Positions 17,007-25,614 of a DNA stretch of 64,000 bases are shown one piece after another; position 1 is the first letter of the stretch; every line of letters begins with the position of its first letter. Position numbers and translations under genes: made by a program. The stretch covers positions 186,001-250,000 of the forward strand of contig NZ_JBLKOA010000003.1 of the NCBI RefSeq assembly GCF_051414135.1, written 5' to 3'. This stretch comes from Halovenus halobia. GTDB taxonomy: Archaea; Halobacteriota; Halobacteria; Halobacteriales; Haloarculaceae. Below the pieces are notes generated by a model. It was given only the letters and a program-made list of their open reading frames with translations, searched no databases and was not told the DNA's origin.

Positions 17007-18119
17007 ATGACCGAATCACTCGTTCGAGAGAAACGGCCAACAGAAACCGGTCTCGTCGCCACAATCCGTGACGCCGGCGTGGCCGGCGCAGGTGGTGCCG
17101 GCTTTCCGACCTACTCGAAGTGGGACCGAATCGACGAGGTGGACGCGCTGTTAGTGAACCACCAGGAGAGCGAACCAAACTACTTCATCGACAAGTGGCT
17201 CGGCCGAGAGCACGCGACAGCCTTCGCCTCGCTGTTCGAGTTCCTGCTCAAGGAGTTACTCGATGTCGTCGTCGTCAGCGCCAAGGACAAAGACAGAGAC
17301 CACCTGCGAGCGCTGGAGCGTCTGACCGGCGGGACCGTCTACACACCCGGACAACTGCCGGTGGACCAGACAACAGAGTCGGGCGTCGTCTTCGCCTACA
17401 CTGATGACACCTACCAGTACGGCATGGAGAGCGTGCTCCTGAACGTCGTCGCCGACACTGTCATCGGCGACGGACTCCCGATGGACCACGGCTGGCTCGT
17501 CCAGAACACCGAAACGCTGTACAACGTCTTCCGGGCCTGGACGGAGCGGGCACCGGTGACACGGACGTACGTCCACGTCGGCGGGAACGTCCCACGGCAC
17601 CGGTTTCTCGACGTGCCAGTCGGCACACCAGCACAGACTGTACTCGACGCGGCAGGGTTCTCCGAGGGCGAGTTGGACTCCGATACCCTCCTCGTCAGCG
17701 GCGGCCCGGGCTGGTGTTTCCCGGTCGACGGTGCCCCCGATACCGTCGGAGTTCGCAAACACACGAACTGTCTGATGGTTCTCGACAGTGCGACCGCCGA
17801 CCGGCATACTCTCGGGAGCGACCGCATCGACGTGTTGGAGACGGCTGACTGGACGGAGCGGGCGTTCGAGACAGAGCCGAGCGAGCGAATCGAGCCGGAA
17901 ACTGTACACGTCCCGCTAGTCACGAACCCGGAGATTGGCGTAGTCACGCCGAGCGAGCCGACAGTCACCGTCGGCGAGACTGTCGAAACCGGTGACCGAA
18001 TCGCCGAGCCGACTGGGACTGGCGTGAGTATTCCACAGCACGCCTCGGTCGACGGGCGAGTCACCGCAGTCGGTGAGACGACGATTAGTATCGAGGCCGA
18101 GTCAGCTACCTACGAGTAA
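17007..18119 (+). CDS. RnfC/NuoF-like SLBB-domain protein, without Fe-S cysteines
   Basis: 370 residues from ATG 17007; the family entry is GLVATIRDAGVAGAGGAGFPTYSKW, the glycine-rich FMN/NAD loop of RnfC, NuoF and PduS proteins. A beta-grasp SLBB region follows (about 190-240), and the C-terminus resembles a barrel-sandwich fold (PTVTVGETVETGDRIAEPTGTG). Rnf and Nuo proteins also bind 4Fe-4S clusters, but here only two isolated cysteines remain (GWCFPV, HTNCLM). It stands alone rather than in an rnf or nuo operon. Probably a flavin oxidoreductase module; partner and substrate are unknown. Confidence 0.75.
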   Translation: MTESLVREKRPTETGLVATIRDAGVAGAGGAGFPTYSKWDRIDEVDALLVNHQESEPNYFIDKWLGREHATAFASLFEFLLKELLDVVVVSAKDKDRDHLRALERLTGGTVYTPGQLPVDQTTESGVVFAYTDDTYQYGMESVLLNVVADTVIGDGLPMDHGWLVQNTETLYNVFRAWTERAPVTRTYVHVGGNVPRHRFLDVPVGTPAQTVLDAAGFSEGELDSDTLLVSGGPGWCFPVDGAPDTVGVRKHTNCLMVLDSATADRHTLGSDRIDVLETADWTERAFETEPSERIEPETVHVPLVTNPEIGVVTPSEPTVTVGETVETGDRIAEPTGTGVSIPQHASVDGRVTAVGETTISIEAESATYE

Positions 18120-18160
18120 ACTCGTGGGCTTCCGCGCTGTTACCGCTGTGAGACCAGGAC

Positions 18161-20137
18161 TCAGAACTTCCGCAACAGGCCGTCGTAGAAGCCTTCCTCG
18201 GCCTCGCCGGCGAGTTTCTCGACGATGAGTTCCGGCGTCGACCGGGCGAGTTGGCCCTTCACGGGGGTGCGGTCGACCTGCAACTCGCCGTCCTCGATAC
18301 CGTCGGCCTGAATCCCGTCGACGGTCAGTTCGGTGTCGGCAGCGTCGATGATTTCACGCGCAAGATGAGAGACGAACACCGCCGTCGCCCCGCGTGCGTC
18401 CAGCGCTTCGAGAATGCCGGCCATGATGTTCGCGCTCGCGCCGGGTTCGGTGATGCTTTCGAGTTCGTCGACCAGCACCAGCACCGAGCGCTGTTCGCTG
18501 ACGCTCGTCACGAGGTCACCGAACTCTCGCAGCGTGGACTCGAACGCGCCGGCGTCGAGCGTTCCCTGTGTTTTGGCGTGGTAGTGAAGTTCATCGATTC
18601 GTTCGACGCGAGCGTACGCGGCCGGGACTGGCAGGCCCATGTGTGCGAGCGTGACGACCAGCCCCACGAGATCCAGCGTCGAGGTTTTGCCACCGCTGTT
18701 GACTCCCGAGAGCAGCGCCACGCCGGAGACGCGGTAGTCAATCGGTTCGACCGCCTCGAAAGGCACATCGAGCAGCGGCGAGCGACCACCTTCGATACCG
18801 AAGCCATCGCCGCCGAACTCGGGCATCGTGCACTCGAAGTCTTCGGCAAAGCGAGCAATCGCGAGTTCGAGGTCGAGTTCGAGCGCTCGGTCGACGAGTT
18901 CTCGGCAGGCCGCCTGCAGGCCGGCGAGTTCGTCGGCAACCTCGCATTTCTGGCGACTCGCTCGCCGGTCACGCATTGCCGTGAGTTCCTCACGAAGTCG
19001 CGAGAGTGCCTGCTCGTCGTGTTCGACCGGGAAGGTCGGTTCCTCCTCGAAGACGCGGTTGGCGAGGCTCACCGTATCAGTCAGGTCGAGACCATCGACG
19101 AACTGCTCGCGGGCCTGTCTAATCGCGTCGGCGTACTCGTCTGCGAGTTCGCGCTGTAGCAGCGAGTCGACGCCGGCACCGCGCTCGACCAGCGAGAGCA
19201 GGTCACCACCCTCGATAGTCACGTCGCGTTCCTCGATAGCCTCCCGGAGGCGGTCGTTTGCCAGCCGCTCGGCCTCCTCGACTGCGCTATCGAGGCTGTC
19301 GAGTGCGGCGTTGAGTCTGTCGAGATTCTCGTCGCCCTGGACAGCCCCACCCTCGTCGAGGCGGGCCAGCGCCGTGTCGAGCGTATCGAGGTCACAGGGT
19401 GCGTCGAGGTCGGCCTCCCGGTGAACCTCTGTGGCGGCCCGCAGCGGCGCTCGATTGTGCGCAAAAAAGGAGAGCGTTCGCTCGGGGACGACCGACTCCG
19501 GATCCGAAAGCGCGTCAGGTTCGACACGGACATCTCCCTCCAGGTCAGTGCCAGCGAAGGCTTCGTCCAGCGCAATCACCGTCGAGTAACCCCGAGCGAG
19601 TTCCGAGAGTTGGCGGGTATCCTCGACGAGTTCGACGCTCATCTCCGGGACGGCGTCTCGGGCCGCGGAATACGTCTCGGCGTCCTGTGTCGCGAGACAG
19701 CGGTCTCGGACTCGCACGTCCCCGGGCGAATCCAGCGGTTCGACCCCCTCCAGTGCAGCCAAGACTTCCTCGGTTGGGTCTCGAGCCATCGCCGCTCGCG
19801 CGAGGTCGCGAACCTCTTCGATACGGGAGTCGACACCGCTCGGGTACAGCGTCTCCAGTCGCTTCGCGGCGTATTCGGTGACAGTGCGGTCCTGCAGCAG
19901 GTTCAGCGCGTCACGGTGGAGTTCGCGGGCTCGCGGTGTCGCGGCGAAGCCGCCGGGGTCGTCGTGGCGGTCACGAATCGCACCACGAGCGATACGGGCG
20001 GCCCGGCCCTCGCTGATTCCCGGTGCGCGGGCGAGTGTCGTGATATCACCCTCGCGAAGCGCGTGCTCTGGGTCTTCGAGCGCGCGCAACGACTCTGCGG
20101 TTTTCTCGCCGACACCGGGAATCGTCGTCAGTTCCAT
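18161..20137 (-). CDS. MutS-family ATPase with N-terminal helix-hairpin-helix
   Basis: 658 residues from ATG 20137 (MELTTIPGVGEKTAESL). The first 70 residues form a helix-hairpin-helix pair (IPGVGEKTAESL, APGISEGRAARIARG), a non-specific DNA-binding module. A long helical middle corresponds to the MutS core and clamp. The C-terminal ABC-type ATPase has Walker A SGVNSGGKTST near residue 480 and Walker B VLVLVDELES. There is no mismatch-recognition domain I and no Smr nuclease at the end, so it is neither MutS1 nor full MutS2. It probably acts on branched DNA or recombination intermediates. Confidence 0.85.
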   Translation of the reverse strand: MELTTIPGVGEKTAESLRALEDPEHALREGDITTLARAPGISEGRAARIARGAIRDRHDDPGGFAATPRARELHRDALNLLQDRTVTEYAAKRLETLYPSGVDSRIEEVRDLARAAMARDPTEEVLAALEGVEPLDSPGDVRVRDRCLATQDAETYSAARDAVPEMSVELVEDTRQLSELARGYSTVIALDEAFAGTDLEGDVRVEPDALSDPESVVPERTLSFFAHNRAPLRAATEVHREADLDAPCDLDTLDTALARLDEGGAVQGDENLDRLNAALDSLDSAVEEAERLANDRLREAIEERDVTIEGGDLLSLVERGAGVDSLLQRELADEYADAIRQAREQFVDGLDLTDTVSLANRVFEEEPTFPVEHDEQALSRLREELTAMRDRRASRQKCEVADELAGLQAACRELVDRALELDLELAIARFAEDFECTMPEFGGDGFGIEGGRSPLLDVPFEAVEPIDYRVSGVALLSGVNSGGKTSTLDLVGLVVTLAHMGLPVPAAYARVERIDELHYHAKTQGTLDAGAFESTLREFGDLVTSVSEQRSVLVLVDELESITEPGASANIMAGILEALDARGATAVFVSHLAREIIDAADTELTVDGIQADGIEDGELQVDRTPVKGQLARSTPELIVEKLAGEAEEGFYDGLLRKF

Positions 20138-20218
20138 CACCTGACCAATTCGGTGCGGGGGAGAAAAATCTAGCGAGGAGGCGACAGCCATTAGCCGCCA
20201 CCAGCCGATACATCGCGT

Positions 20219-20878
20219 ATGAAGGTTGGCGTGCTCTCGGATATTCACGGCAACAAGGTCGCACTGGATGCCGTGCTGGCAGATATGCCGCCAGTTGAGC
20301 GACTGCTGTGTGCAGGCGACATCGTCGGCTACAACCCGTGGCCGGCGGCCTGTGTCGAGTGGATTCGAGAGCGCTCGGTGCCGACAGTCCGGGGCAATCA
20401 CGACCGAGTCACAGCGGCCGGCGGCGGTGCTGGCTTCAACAGTATGGCCGGTGCCGGCGTCGAATACGCCCGCAAACAACTCTCCGATGACCAACTCGCC
20501 TTTCTGAAGGCGTTGCTCGACTCTCGCCGCGAGTGTGAGGGGCGAGTCCGTCTCGTCCACGGCCACCCGAACGACCCCGACCGCTACACCTACCCCGCCC
20601 AGTTCGGCCCGGAACTGCTCGGCGAGGAAGACGTACTGGTAATGGGTCACACCCACGTGCAGGCACACGAGGTTTACGACGAGGGTATCGTGATGAATCC
20701 CGGCAGTGTCGGTCAGCCACGCGACGGCGACCCGCGAGCGGCGTATGCAGTCGTAGACCTTGAGGAGATGGCGGTTACCGAGCACCGCGTCGAGTACGAC
20801 ATCGAACGCGTGCAGGAGGCTGTCCGGGACGCAGGACTCCCGGGCCAGATTGCTGACCGTCTCGATAAAGGTCGGTGA
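20219..20878 (+). CDS. YfcE-type metallophosphoesterase
   Basis: 219 residues of the calcineurin-like family: MKVGVLSDIHGN (Asp8, His10), GDIVGYNPWP, GNHDRV and the late MGHTHVQ give the usual two-metal ligand set. These small enzymes are phosphodiesterases with loosely known substrates. It is divergent from the MutS-like gene with only 81 bp between starts, and convergent with aspartate kinase (19 bp between stops). The ATG at 20219 is 25-30 nt from an AT-poor region, and I see no clear TATA box. Confidence 0.88.
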   Translation: MKVGVLSDIHGNKVALDAVLADMPPVERLLCAGDIVGYNPWPAACVEWIRERSVPTVRGNHDRVTAAGGGAGFNSMAGAGVEYARKQLSDDQLAFLKALLDSRRECEGRVRLVHGHPNDPDRYTYPAQFGPELLGEEDVLVMGHTHVQAHEVYDEGIVMNPGSVGQPRDGDPRAAYAVVDLEEMAVTEHRVEYDIERVQEAVRDAGLPGQIADRLDKGR

Positions 20879-20897
20879 ACCGAGCGCAGACCGCGAG

Positions 20898-22079
20898 TTA
20901 GAACACGTCTCGAAGCAGGTCGAGTGCTTGCTCGCGGTCCTCCCAGTCGACGAAGACGGAGACGGAGGTGGCGCTGGTGACGACATCGTGCAGGTAGATG
21001 TTGTGTTCGGCAAGCGGCGTCAACACGCGGTTGACAGCACCGCTCTGGCCTTCGAGTTCGCCGCCGGCGATTCTGATAACCGCGATGTTGTTCTCGATAG
21101 TCACACTGGAGAGAATCTCGTCTTCGACGACCTGGTCGTGCAGCACTGCTTCGGCTTCCTCGGCGTCTTCACCGTCGACGTAGAAAGTCACGGAGTCAAG
21201 CCCGCTAGAGTTCGTCTCGACGTTGACGCCAGCGTCCGAGAGGGCGTTGGAGAGTCGGGCGAGCACGCCTGGCTGGTTGCGAATCGACCGGCCGGCGATG
21301 GTGAGACAGGCCAGTTGCCGCTCCTGCAGGTCGATAAGGTTCTCGAACTCACCTTCGATGTCGGTCCCGCCCGAAAGGAGGTCGCCGTGTTGGTGGTGGA
21401 CAACCCGAACCTCCATGTCGTCCGTTTTGTAGGTGAGGGCTGACGGTGCAACCACTTCGGCACCGCGGAAAGAGAGATTTCGGAGTTCGTCGACGGTAAT
21501 CTCGCCGACGTTACGCGCGCCCTCGACGACGTTGGGGTCGCCAGTCATGACACCTTCAACGTCGGTGACGATGACAACCTCGTCGGCTTCCATGTAGTTG
21601 CCGAGCATGACCGCCGTGGTGTCGCTGCCACCGCGGCCCAGTGTCGTAATCGTACCGTTGTGGTCCTCTGCAAGGAAGCCAGTGATGACGGGGACGACGC
21701 CCTCGCTCATCGCTTTCGCACAGTCCATCGCTCGGCTTTTGGTCACGTCGACATCGACTTCGCCGTACTCGTCGGTGATGATTGGCCAGTTCGGTCGGCC
21801 GGGTTCGAGAAACTCGGCGTCGATGCCGCGGGATTCGAGTGCGCCTTTCAGCATCCGAACAGAGGTCCGTTCGCCCATGCTGACGATTTCGGCGCGGTCA
21901 GCCTCGGTGGCGTCGAATTTCATCTCTTCGAGCAAAACGTCAGTTGTGCCACCCATTGCGCTGACGACGACCGCCACCTCGTGGCCGGCCTCGACTGCCG
22001 CGGCGATGGAGTCTGCTGCTCTGTTGATGCGGTCACCGTTGGCGACGCTTGTTCCACCAAACTTCGCGACTATCCGCAT
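20898..22079 (-). CDS. Aspartate kinase
   Basis: 393 residues from ATG 22079 (MRIVAKFGGTSV); the open frame extends 23 codons upstream but the family begins with KFGGTS. It phosphorylates aspartate, the entry to threonine, methionine, isoleucine and, through diaminopimelate, lysine. Visible are KFGGTSVANGDRI, the central GRGGSDTTAVMLG substrate loop and two C-terminal ACT domains (LDSVTFYVDGEDAEE, IAVIRIAGGELEG) for allosteric feedback. Threonine dehydratase lies 1.8 kb away but is not co-transcribed. Confidence 0.95.
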   Translation of the reverse strand: MRIVAKFGGTSVANGDRINRAADSIAAAVEAGHEVAVVVSAMGGTTDVLLEEMKFDATEADRAEIVSMGERTSVRMLKGALESRGIDAEFLEPGRPNWPIITDEYGEVDVDVTKSRAMDCAKAMSEGVVPVITGFLAEDHNGTITTLGRGGSDTTAVMLGNYMEADEVVIVTDVEGVMTGDPNVVEGARNVGEITVDELRNLSFRGAEVVAPSALTYKTDDMEVRVVHHQHGDLLSGGTDIEGEFENLIDLQERQLACLTIAGRSIRNQPGVLARLSNALSDAGVNVETNSSGLDSVTFYVDGEDAEEAEAVLHDQVVEDEILSSVTIENNIAVIRIAGGELEGQSGAVNRVLTPLAEHNIYLHDVVTSATSVSVFVDWEDREQALDLLRDVF

Positions 22080-22274
22080 ACAACCACCTGTGTGTATCGC
22101 TGACTCATTTCCCGCCCCTTTGTCGTCGGGGTGGATAACTGTGTTCATCGCTAGAAGTGTAGAAAAATCGATGATATTGTGAGTTCGTTTCGTAATTCAC
22201 TGTGGTTGCCGTAGAATCGCAGACGAAACCGGGAAATGCTGCACGAATCTCTCGCTATCGAGGAAAAATAGTAC

Positions 22275-22760
22275 TCACTCGAAGAGCGGTTTCGCACGCC
22301 GATAGATCGGTGCGCCAAGCCAGTCCCGTTGCTCCGCCAGTTCGTCGAGTTTTGCCAGCGCTTCGTTCCGTTCGAGTACATCTCGCTCAACGAGTGCCTT
22401 CAGAACGATTGGTGAGATTGCGACCTGCACGTCTGCGACCGCCTGGAGTTCGGGTAGTGCGCGGAGGTCATCAGTGATCAGGAATGCTACGTCAAGGTCC
22501 TTGGTAAGCGCTGCACAGCTCCCCTCTCCCTCATCGACGCGAGAGGAAGTGAACGCTTCCTCGACCTGATGGACTGCTAGCCGGTCCCGGCGGTCGAGTA
22601 CGCTATTGGCGGCGATTCCGTGACGGTCGTCGTACGCTCCGGTGGCTTCCAGTTCGTCAACGACGGTTTCGGTGGTGTGTACGCGAAACTCCGTGAAGAA
22701 CGTGCCGAGCAGGTCAACCGAGGCGAGAGAGACGAGAGCACTCGTGTCTGCGATGATCAT
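22275..22760 (-). CDS. PIN-domain toxin (VapC-like)
   Basis: 161 residues. The PIN nuclease acidic cluster is present: IIADTSALVSL (Asp4), VVDELEA, DEGEGSCAAL and LITDDLRAL. Such proteins cut RNA with magnesium. Its ATG lies 3 nt after the stop of the ribbon-helix-helix gene at 22764, the order antitoxin then toxin. A C-terminal helical extension (KALVERDVLERNEALAKLDELA) resembles DUF3368-type PIN proteins. Confidence 0.85.
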   Translation of the reverse strand: MIIADTSALVSLASVDLLGTFFTEFRVHTTETVVDELEATGAYDDRHGIAANSVLDRRDRLAVHQVEEAFTSSRVDEGEGSCAALTKDLDVAFLITDDLRALPELQAVADVQVAISPIVLKALVERDVLERNEALAKLDELAEQRDWLGAPIYRRAKPLFE

Positions 22761-22763
22761 GCG

Positions 22764-23066
22764 TTACAGGTCTGCCATGTCGTCGGCAAGGTCCTCGCCT
22801 TGGTCCAGAATTCTTTTCGAGGCGCGGACTGATTCAGCGTCCTGTCTGCCGACGAACTCCGAGAGCACGTCGAAACCGATCTGGTCGTCGAGGTAGAGTT
22901 CGACGACTGCTTCCCGGAACTTCTCGTCATCTTCGATGTCGTCCAGATAACTCTGGAGTGCTTCGACGATGATTTCGGTCCGGTTTTTGTGTGTGACTTC
23001 CGCCGCCACGTCTGCCTTCTCGATTAGGGCTTCGGGAAGTCGAAAGTTGACCCTCGTGGTACCCAT
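22764..23066 (-). CDS. Ribbon-helix-helix antitoxin
   Basis: 100 residues from ATG 23066. The N-terminal 45 residues (TTRVNFRLPEALIEKADVAA, then NRTEIIVEALQSYL) are a CopG/MetJ-type ribbon-helix-helix. The acidic C-terminal half should wrap the toxin encoded 3 nt downstream. The frame is open further upstream, but this start matches the beta strand of the fold. A direct repeat overlapping its TATA region suggests self-repression. Confidence 0.85.
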   Translation of the reverse strand: MGTTRVNFRLPEALIEKADVAAEVTHKNRTEIIVEALQSYLDDIEDDEKFREAVVELYLDDQIGFDVLSEFVGRQDAESVRASKRILDQGEDLADDMADL

Positions 23067-23079
23067 AGGAACTGATTGT

Positions 23080-23103
23080 ACATACATTGAACATACAAAT
23101 TGA
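23080..23103 (-). promoter_or_regulatory. Promoter/operator of the RHH-PIN pair
   Basis: On the plus strand ACATACATTGA (23080-23090) is followed directly by ACATACAAATTGA (23091-23103), an imperfect direct repeat. Read on the minus strand the second unit contains CAATTTGTATG about 27 nt before the antitoxin start, a TATA position. A ribbon-helix-helix dimer binding both units would block the promoter. Confidence 0.45.
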
Positions 23104-23180
23104 AAAGCGTTCTTGCTACGCCGGGGGCCGTGAGAGGACAATTCCATCCTGGTCCGTCGCTATTTCTGAGTTCACCGAAG

Positions 23181-23199
23181 TCTATGGTAGTTCCATAGA
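23181..23199. promoter_or_regulatory. Inverted repeat between the RHH antitoxin and GNAT genes
   Basis: TCTATGG-TAGTT-CCATAGA, a 7-bp perfect inverted repeat with a 5-nt spacer, lies 114 bp upstream of the antitoxin start and 82 bp upstream of the GNAT start. A dimeric regulator site is possible; nothing else identifies it. Confidence 0.3.
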
Positions 23200-23280
23200 A
23201 TGGCTCGGACAGCTGATCACCGCTGGCTCATAAGACAATCGACGTATGGTTTAATTGGGTAGGGTGCTAACGTGACACGT

Positions 23281-23667
23281 ATGGAACTGCGGGACGCTCT
23301 CGAAGCGGACGCCAGCAGACTCGCCTCGTTGACGGATACACCCCGTGATGTGATGCGTAATCTCGTCCACGACCGCACGGTCCGAATCGCCGAGCGAGAT
23401 GAGGATATCGTCGGCTTCGTGAGCTACGACGCTCGCGACCAGACCATCCACGTCACCCAGCTCGAGGGCAAAGAATCAATTTACGAACAGTTGCTCGAAG
23501 AACCGCTACGGTTTGCCCGGACCGAAGGGATGGCCGTCGAACTGCTCGTCCTGGAGACGGAATCAGAAATTCAGACAGTCGCCAGCGAAATGGGATTCGA
23601 GCAGACTGGTCCCGGCCCGCGCTTCGAGGGTGAACCGACCGTCCGGTACCGCGTGGACAATCTCTAA
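23281..23667 (+). CDS. GNAT-like small acetyltransferase
   Basis: 128 residues from ATG 23281. TTTAATT at 23250-23256 is 28 nt upstream, so it should be leaderless; a GTG 9 nt earlier is the alternative. The pattern VGFVSYDARDQTIHVTQLEGKESIYEQLLEEPLRFAR and a final MGFEQTGPGPRF strand resemble reduced GNAT folds. The usual glycine-rich acetyl-CoA loop is poorly kept, so activity is uncertain. Confidence 0.7.
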   Translation: MELRDALEADASRLASLTDTPRDVMRNLVHDRTVRIAERDEDIVGFVSYDARDQTIHVTQLEGKESIYEQLLEEPLRFARTEGMAVELLVLETESEIQTVASEMGFEQTGPGPRFEGEPTVRYRVDNL

Positions 23668-23711
23668 GCGGCCAGCAGTGGAGAGATATTGACAGCCATT
23701 CGACTGCTCTA

Positions 23712-23719
23712 TTTATAAG
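23712..23719 (+). promoter_or_regulatory. Upstream TATA box of the ilvA region
   Basis: TTTATAAG is the strongest TATA-like match in the 247 bp before ilvA. It would start transcription near 23742, giving a leader of about 170 nt. A 20-codon frame beginning at ATG 23758 and ending at 23820 would fall in this leader. Confidence 0.45.
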
Positions 23720-23804
23720 TGATGACAGCTGTTCGACCCACGTCAGACAGGCGGCATATGCCACCGACGTCTTCCGGTTCTCAACTGTGCGTTGTCACAC
23801 GCAG

Positions 23805-23914
23805 TTTTAAGTATCCCTGACGGTACCTCCGGAATGCAGTCGCGACTGCACAGTCACACGCTATCCCCCCGTGGGTCACACAGTATTTCACCGACGGGAG
23901 TGAAGAGGTGTCGT
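23805..23914 (+). promoter_or_regulatory. Proximal promoter and structured leader of ilvA
   Basis: TTTTAAGTA (23805-23813) predicts a start near 23836, leaving a leader of about 80 nt, unusual where most genes look leaderless. The 16-bp perfect palindrome TGCAGTCGCGACTGCA (23835-23850) lies at that start. CCCGTGGG and GACGGG further on could pair with other leader parts. GAGGTG at 23905-23910 is a Shine-Dalgarno sequence 4 nt before the ATG. Confidence 0.45.
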
Positions 23915-25150
23915 ATGCTCGAGTTGGACGACGTACTGGCGGCTCGCGACCGCGTTGCAGAAACATCGCGGCACACGCCGCTGGTGTACTCACACACCTT
24001 TTCTGCGATGACAGGTGCTGACGTGCACGTCAAACAGGAGATGCTCCAGCGAACCGGCGCGTTCAAAATCAGGGGAGCCACCAACCGAATCGCCACGCTC
24101 ACCGACGAACAACGTGAGAAGGGAGTGGTCACCGCGAGCGCGGGCAACCACGCCCAGGGTGTCGCGCTCGCAGCGACACGGATGGGTGTTGATTCGATTG
24201 TCGTAATGCCCGAGGACGCCCCTATCTCGAAAATTAAAGCGACCCGAAGTTACGGGGCCGAGGTGGTGTTACATGGCATCGACTACGACGCCGCCGCCGA
24301 ATACGCCCGCGAAATCGAGCGTGAACAGGACATGTACTACCTGCCGGCGTTCGACGACTGGGAGGTAATGGCAGGACAGGGGACACTCGGTATCGAGATT
24401 CTCGAAAATCTGCCAAGCGTCGAAACCGTTGTCGTTCCCATCGGCGGCGGCGGCCTCATCTCGGGAGTTGCGACAGCCCTCAAAGGCAAAAAGCCGAGCG
24501 TGCGAGTGATTGGTGTACAGGCGGAGGGTGCCTCAAGCGTTGCTCCATCACTCGAGAAAGGTGAACGAATCGTCAGAGATAGTGTCGATACAATTGCCGA
24601 CGGAATCGCAACACGGACCGTCGGCGAAAAGACGTTCGAGGTGATCAAAGAGCGCGTTGACGAGGTAGTGACCGTCTCGGACGCAGACATCGCGGTCGCC
24701 ATGACAACGCTGCTGGAGCGGTCGAAGACACTCGTCGAGGGCGCGGGTGCGGTGCCGCTGGCGGCGTTGCTCGCCGGAGAGTTCGAGTACGAAGACGACG
24801 AGACAATCGTGCCTGTGCTCTGTGGGGGCAACGTCGATATGAACACACTGACCACAGTCATCATGCGAGGATTGATCGAGACGGGCCGGTACGTGCGGAT
24901 TCGAACTGTGCTTCCGGACCGGCCCGGCGCGCTCGATTCGCTGGTTCGGGTGCTCTCGGAGCACGAGGCAAACATTTACGCGATGCAACACGACCGGACA
25001 TCCCGTGACGTGTCGATGGACGACGCCGAGATTGATATCGACCTGGAGACACGAGGCCACGAGCACATCGACGAACTACTCCACGGGCTTGCCGAGGCGG
25101 GCTACGACATCGAGGTGCTCACGCGAAAAGAGGAGAACACCAACAGCTGA
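23915..25150 (+). CDS. ilvA: Threonine dehydratase (threonine ammonia-lyase) with ACT domain
   Basis: 411 residues from ATG 23915, where MLELDDVLAARDRV begins and a GAGGTG lies 4 nt upstream. It deaminates threonine to 2-oxobutyrate, feeding isoleucine. The pyridoxal-phosphate lysine is in RTGAFKIRGA (about Lys50), the phosphate cup is IGGGGLISG, and ASAGNHAQG binds the substrate carboxylate. The last 75 residues (VRIRTVLPDRPGALDSLVRVL) form one ACT domain for feedback control. Length is between the catabolic and biosynthetic bacterial types. Confidence 0.93.
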   Translation: MLELDDVLAARDRVAETSRHTPLVYSHTFSAMTGADVHVKQEMLQRTGAFKIRGATNRIATLTDEQREKGVVTASAGNHAQGVALAATRMGVDSIVVMPEDAPISKIKATRSYGAEVVLHGIDYDAAAEYAREIEREQDMYYLPAFDDWEVMAGQGTLGIEILENLPSVETVVVPIGGGGLISGVATALKGKKPSVRVIGVQAEGASSVAPSLEKGERIVRDSVDTIADGIATRTVGEKTFEVIKERVDEVVTVSDADIAVAMTTLLERSKTLVEGAGAVPLAALLAGEFEYEDDETIVPVLCGGNVDMNTLTTVIMRGLIETGRYVRIRTVLPDRPGALDSLVRVLSEHEANIYAMQHDRTSRDVSMDDAEIDIDLETRGHEHIDELLHGLAEAGYDIEVLTRKEENTNS

Positions 25151-25180
25151 ACAGACTGTCGTGACTGCGATAGCAACGAA

Positions 25181-25519
25181 CTACTCCAGACGGGACGCGA
25201 GGACACCACGTTCGTCGAGTGTCTGAAGAACATCGCTGCCGCCGATAAATTCGCCCTCGAGGTACGCCTGTGGAATCGTCTCCCACCCGCTCTTTTCGGC
25301 GAGGGCGTCGCGGTACGCTTCGAGGGCGTCGAGGACGTTGACAGTGGCGATGTCGTCGCGGTACTGTGTCAGTACCTGCAGCGCCTCCCGAGAGTAGGCA
25401 CACTGGGGCATCTCCCTGTCACCCTTCATAAACAGAACGAGGTCGTTGTTGGCAAGGGCGGTCTCGACCCGCTGGGCAGCCTCTGATTCGGTGAGATCCG
25501 ACTGGGGACGATGCTGCAT
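25181..25519 (-). CDS. Monothiol glutaredoxin (Grx4-like)
   Basis: 112 residues from ATG 25519. The active site is PQCAYSREAL, with CAYS in place of the common CGFS. The flanks KGDREMPQ, WETIPQAYLEGEFIGGSDVL keep the conserved TIP/IPQ and GGSD motifs that bind glutathione-like thiols or an Fe-S cluster. In haloarchaea the thiol partner is probably gamma-glutamylcysteine. The gene is convergent with ilvA, 30 bp apart. An upstream in-frame ATG exists but precedes a basic, unlike stretch. Confidence 0.88.
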   Translation of the reverse strand: MQHRPQSDLTESEAAQRVETALANNDLVLFMKGDREMPQCAYSREALQVLTQYRDDIATVNVLDALEAYRDALAEKSGWETIPQAYLEGEFIGGSDVLQTLDERGVLASRLE

Positions 25520-25614
25520 ATCTGTCGCTTGTAGTGGATAAGTAAATTGCTTCCGGACTGGAGCAAAAATAATTCCTTCGTGTGATTTTAATTCCGACAC
25601 CGGGTCAGTGGCCG

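Noticed and set aside
23758..23820. 20-codon frame MPPTSSGSQLCVVTRSFKYP in the ilvA leader as an attenuator peptide
   Set aside because: It is not enriched in threonine or isoleucine, has no Shine-Dalgarno sequence, and may lie upstream of the main transcription start.
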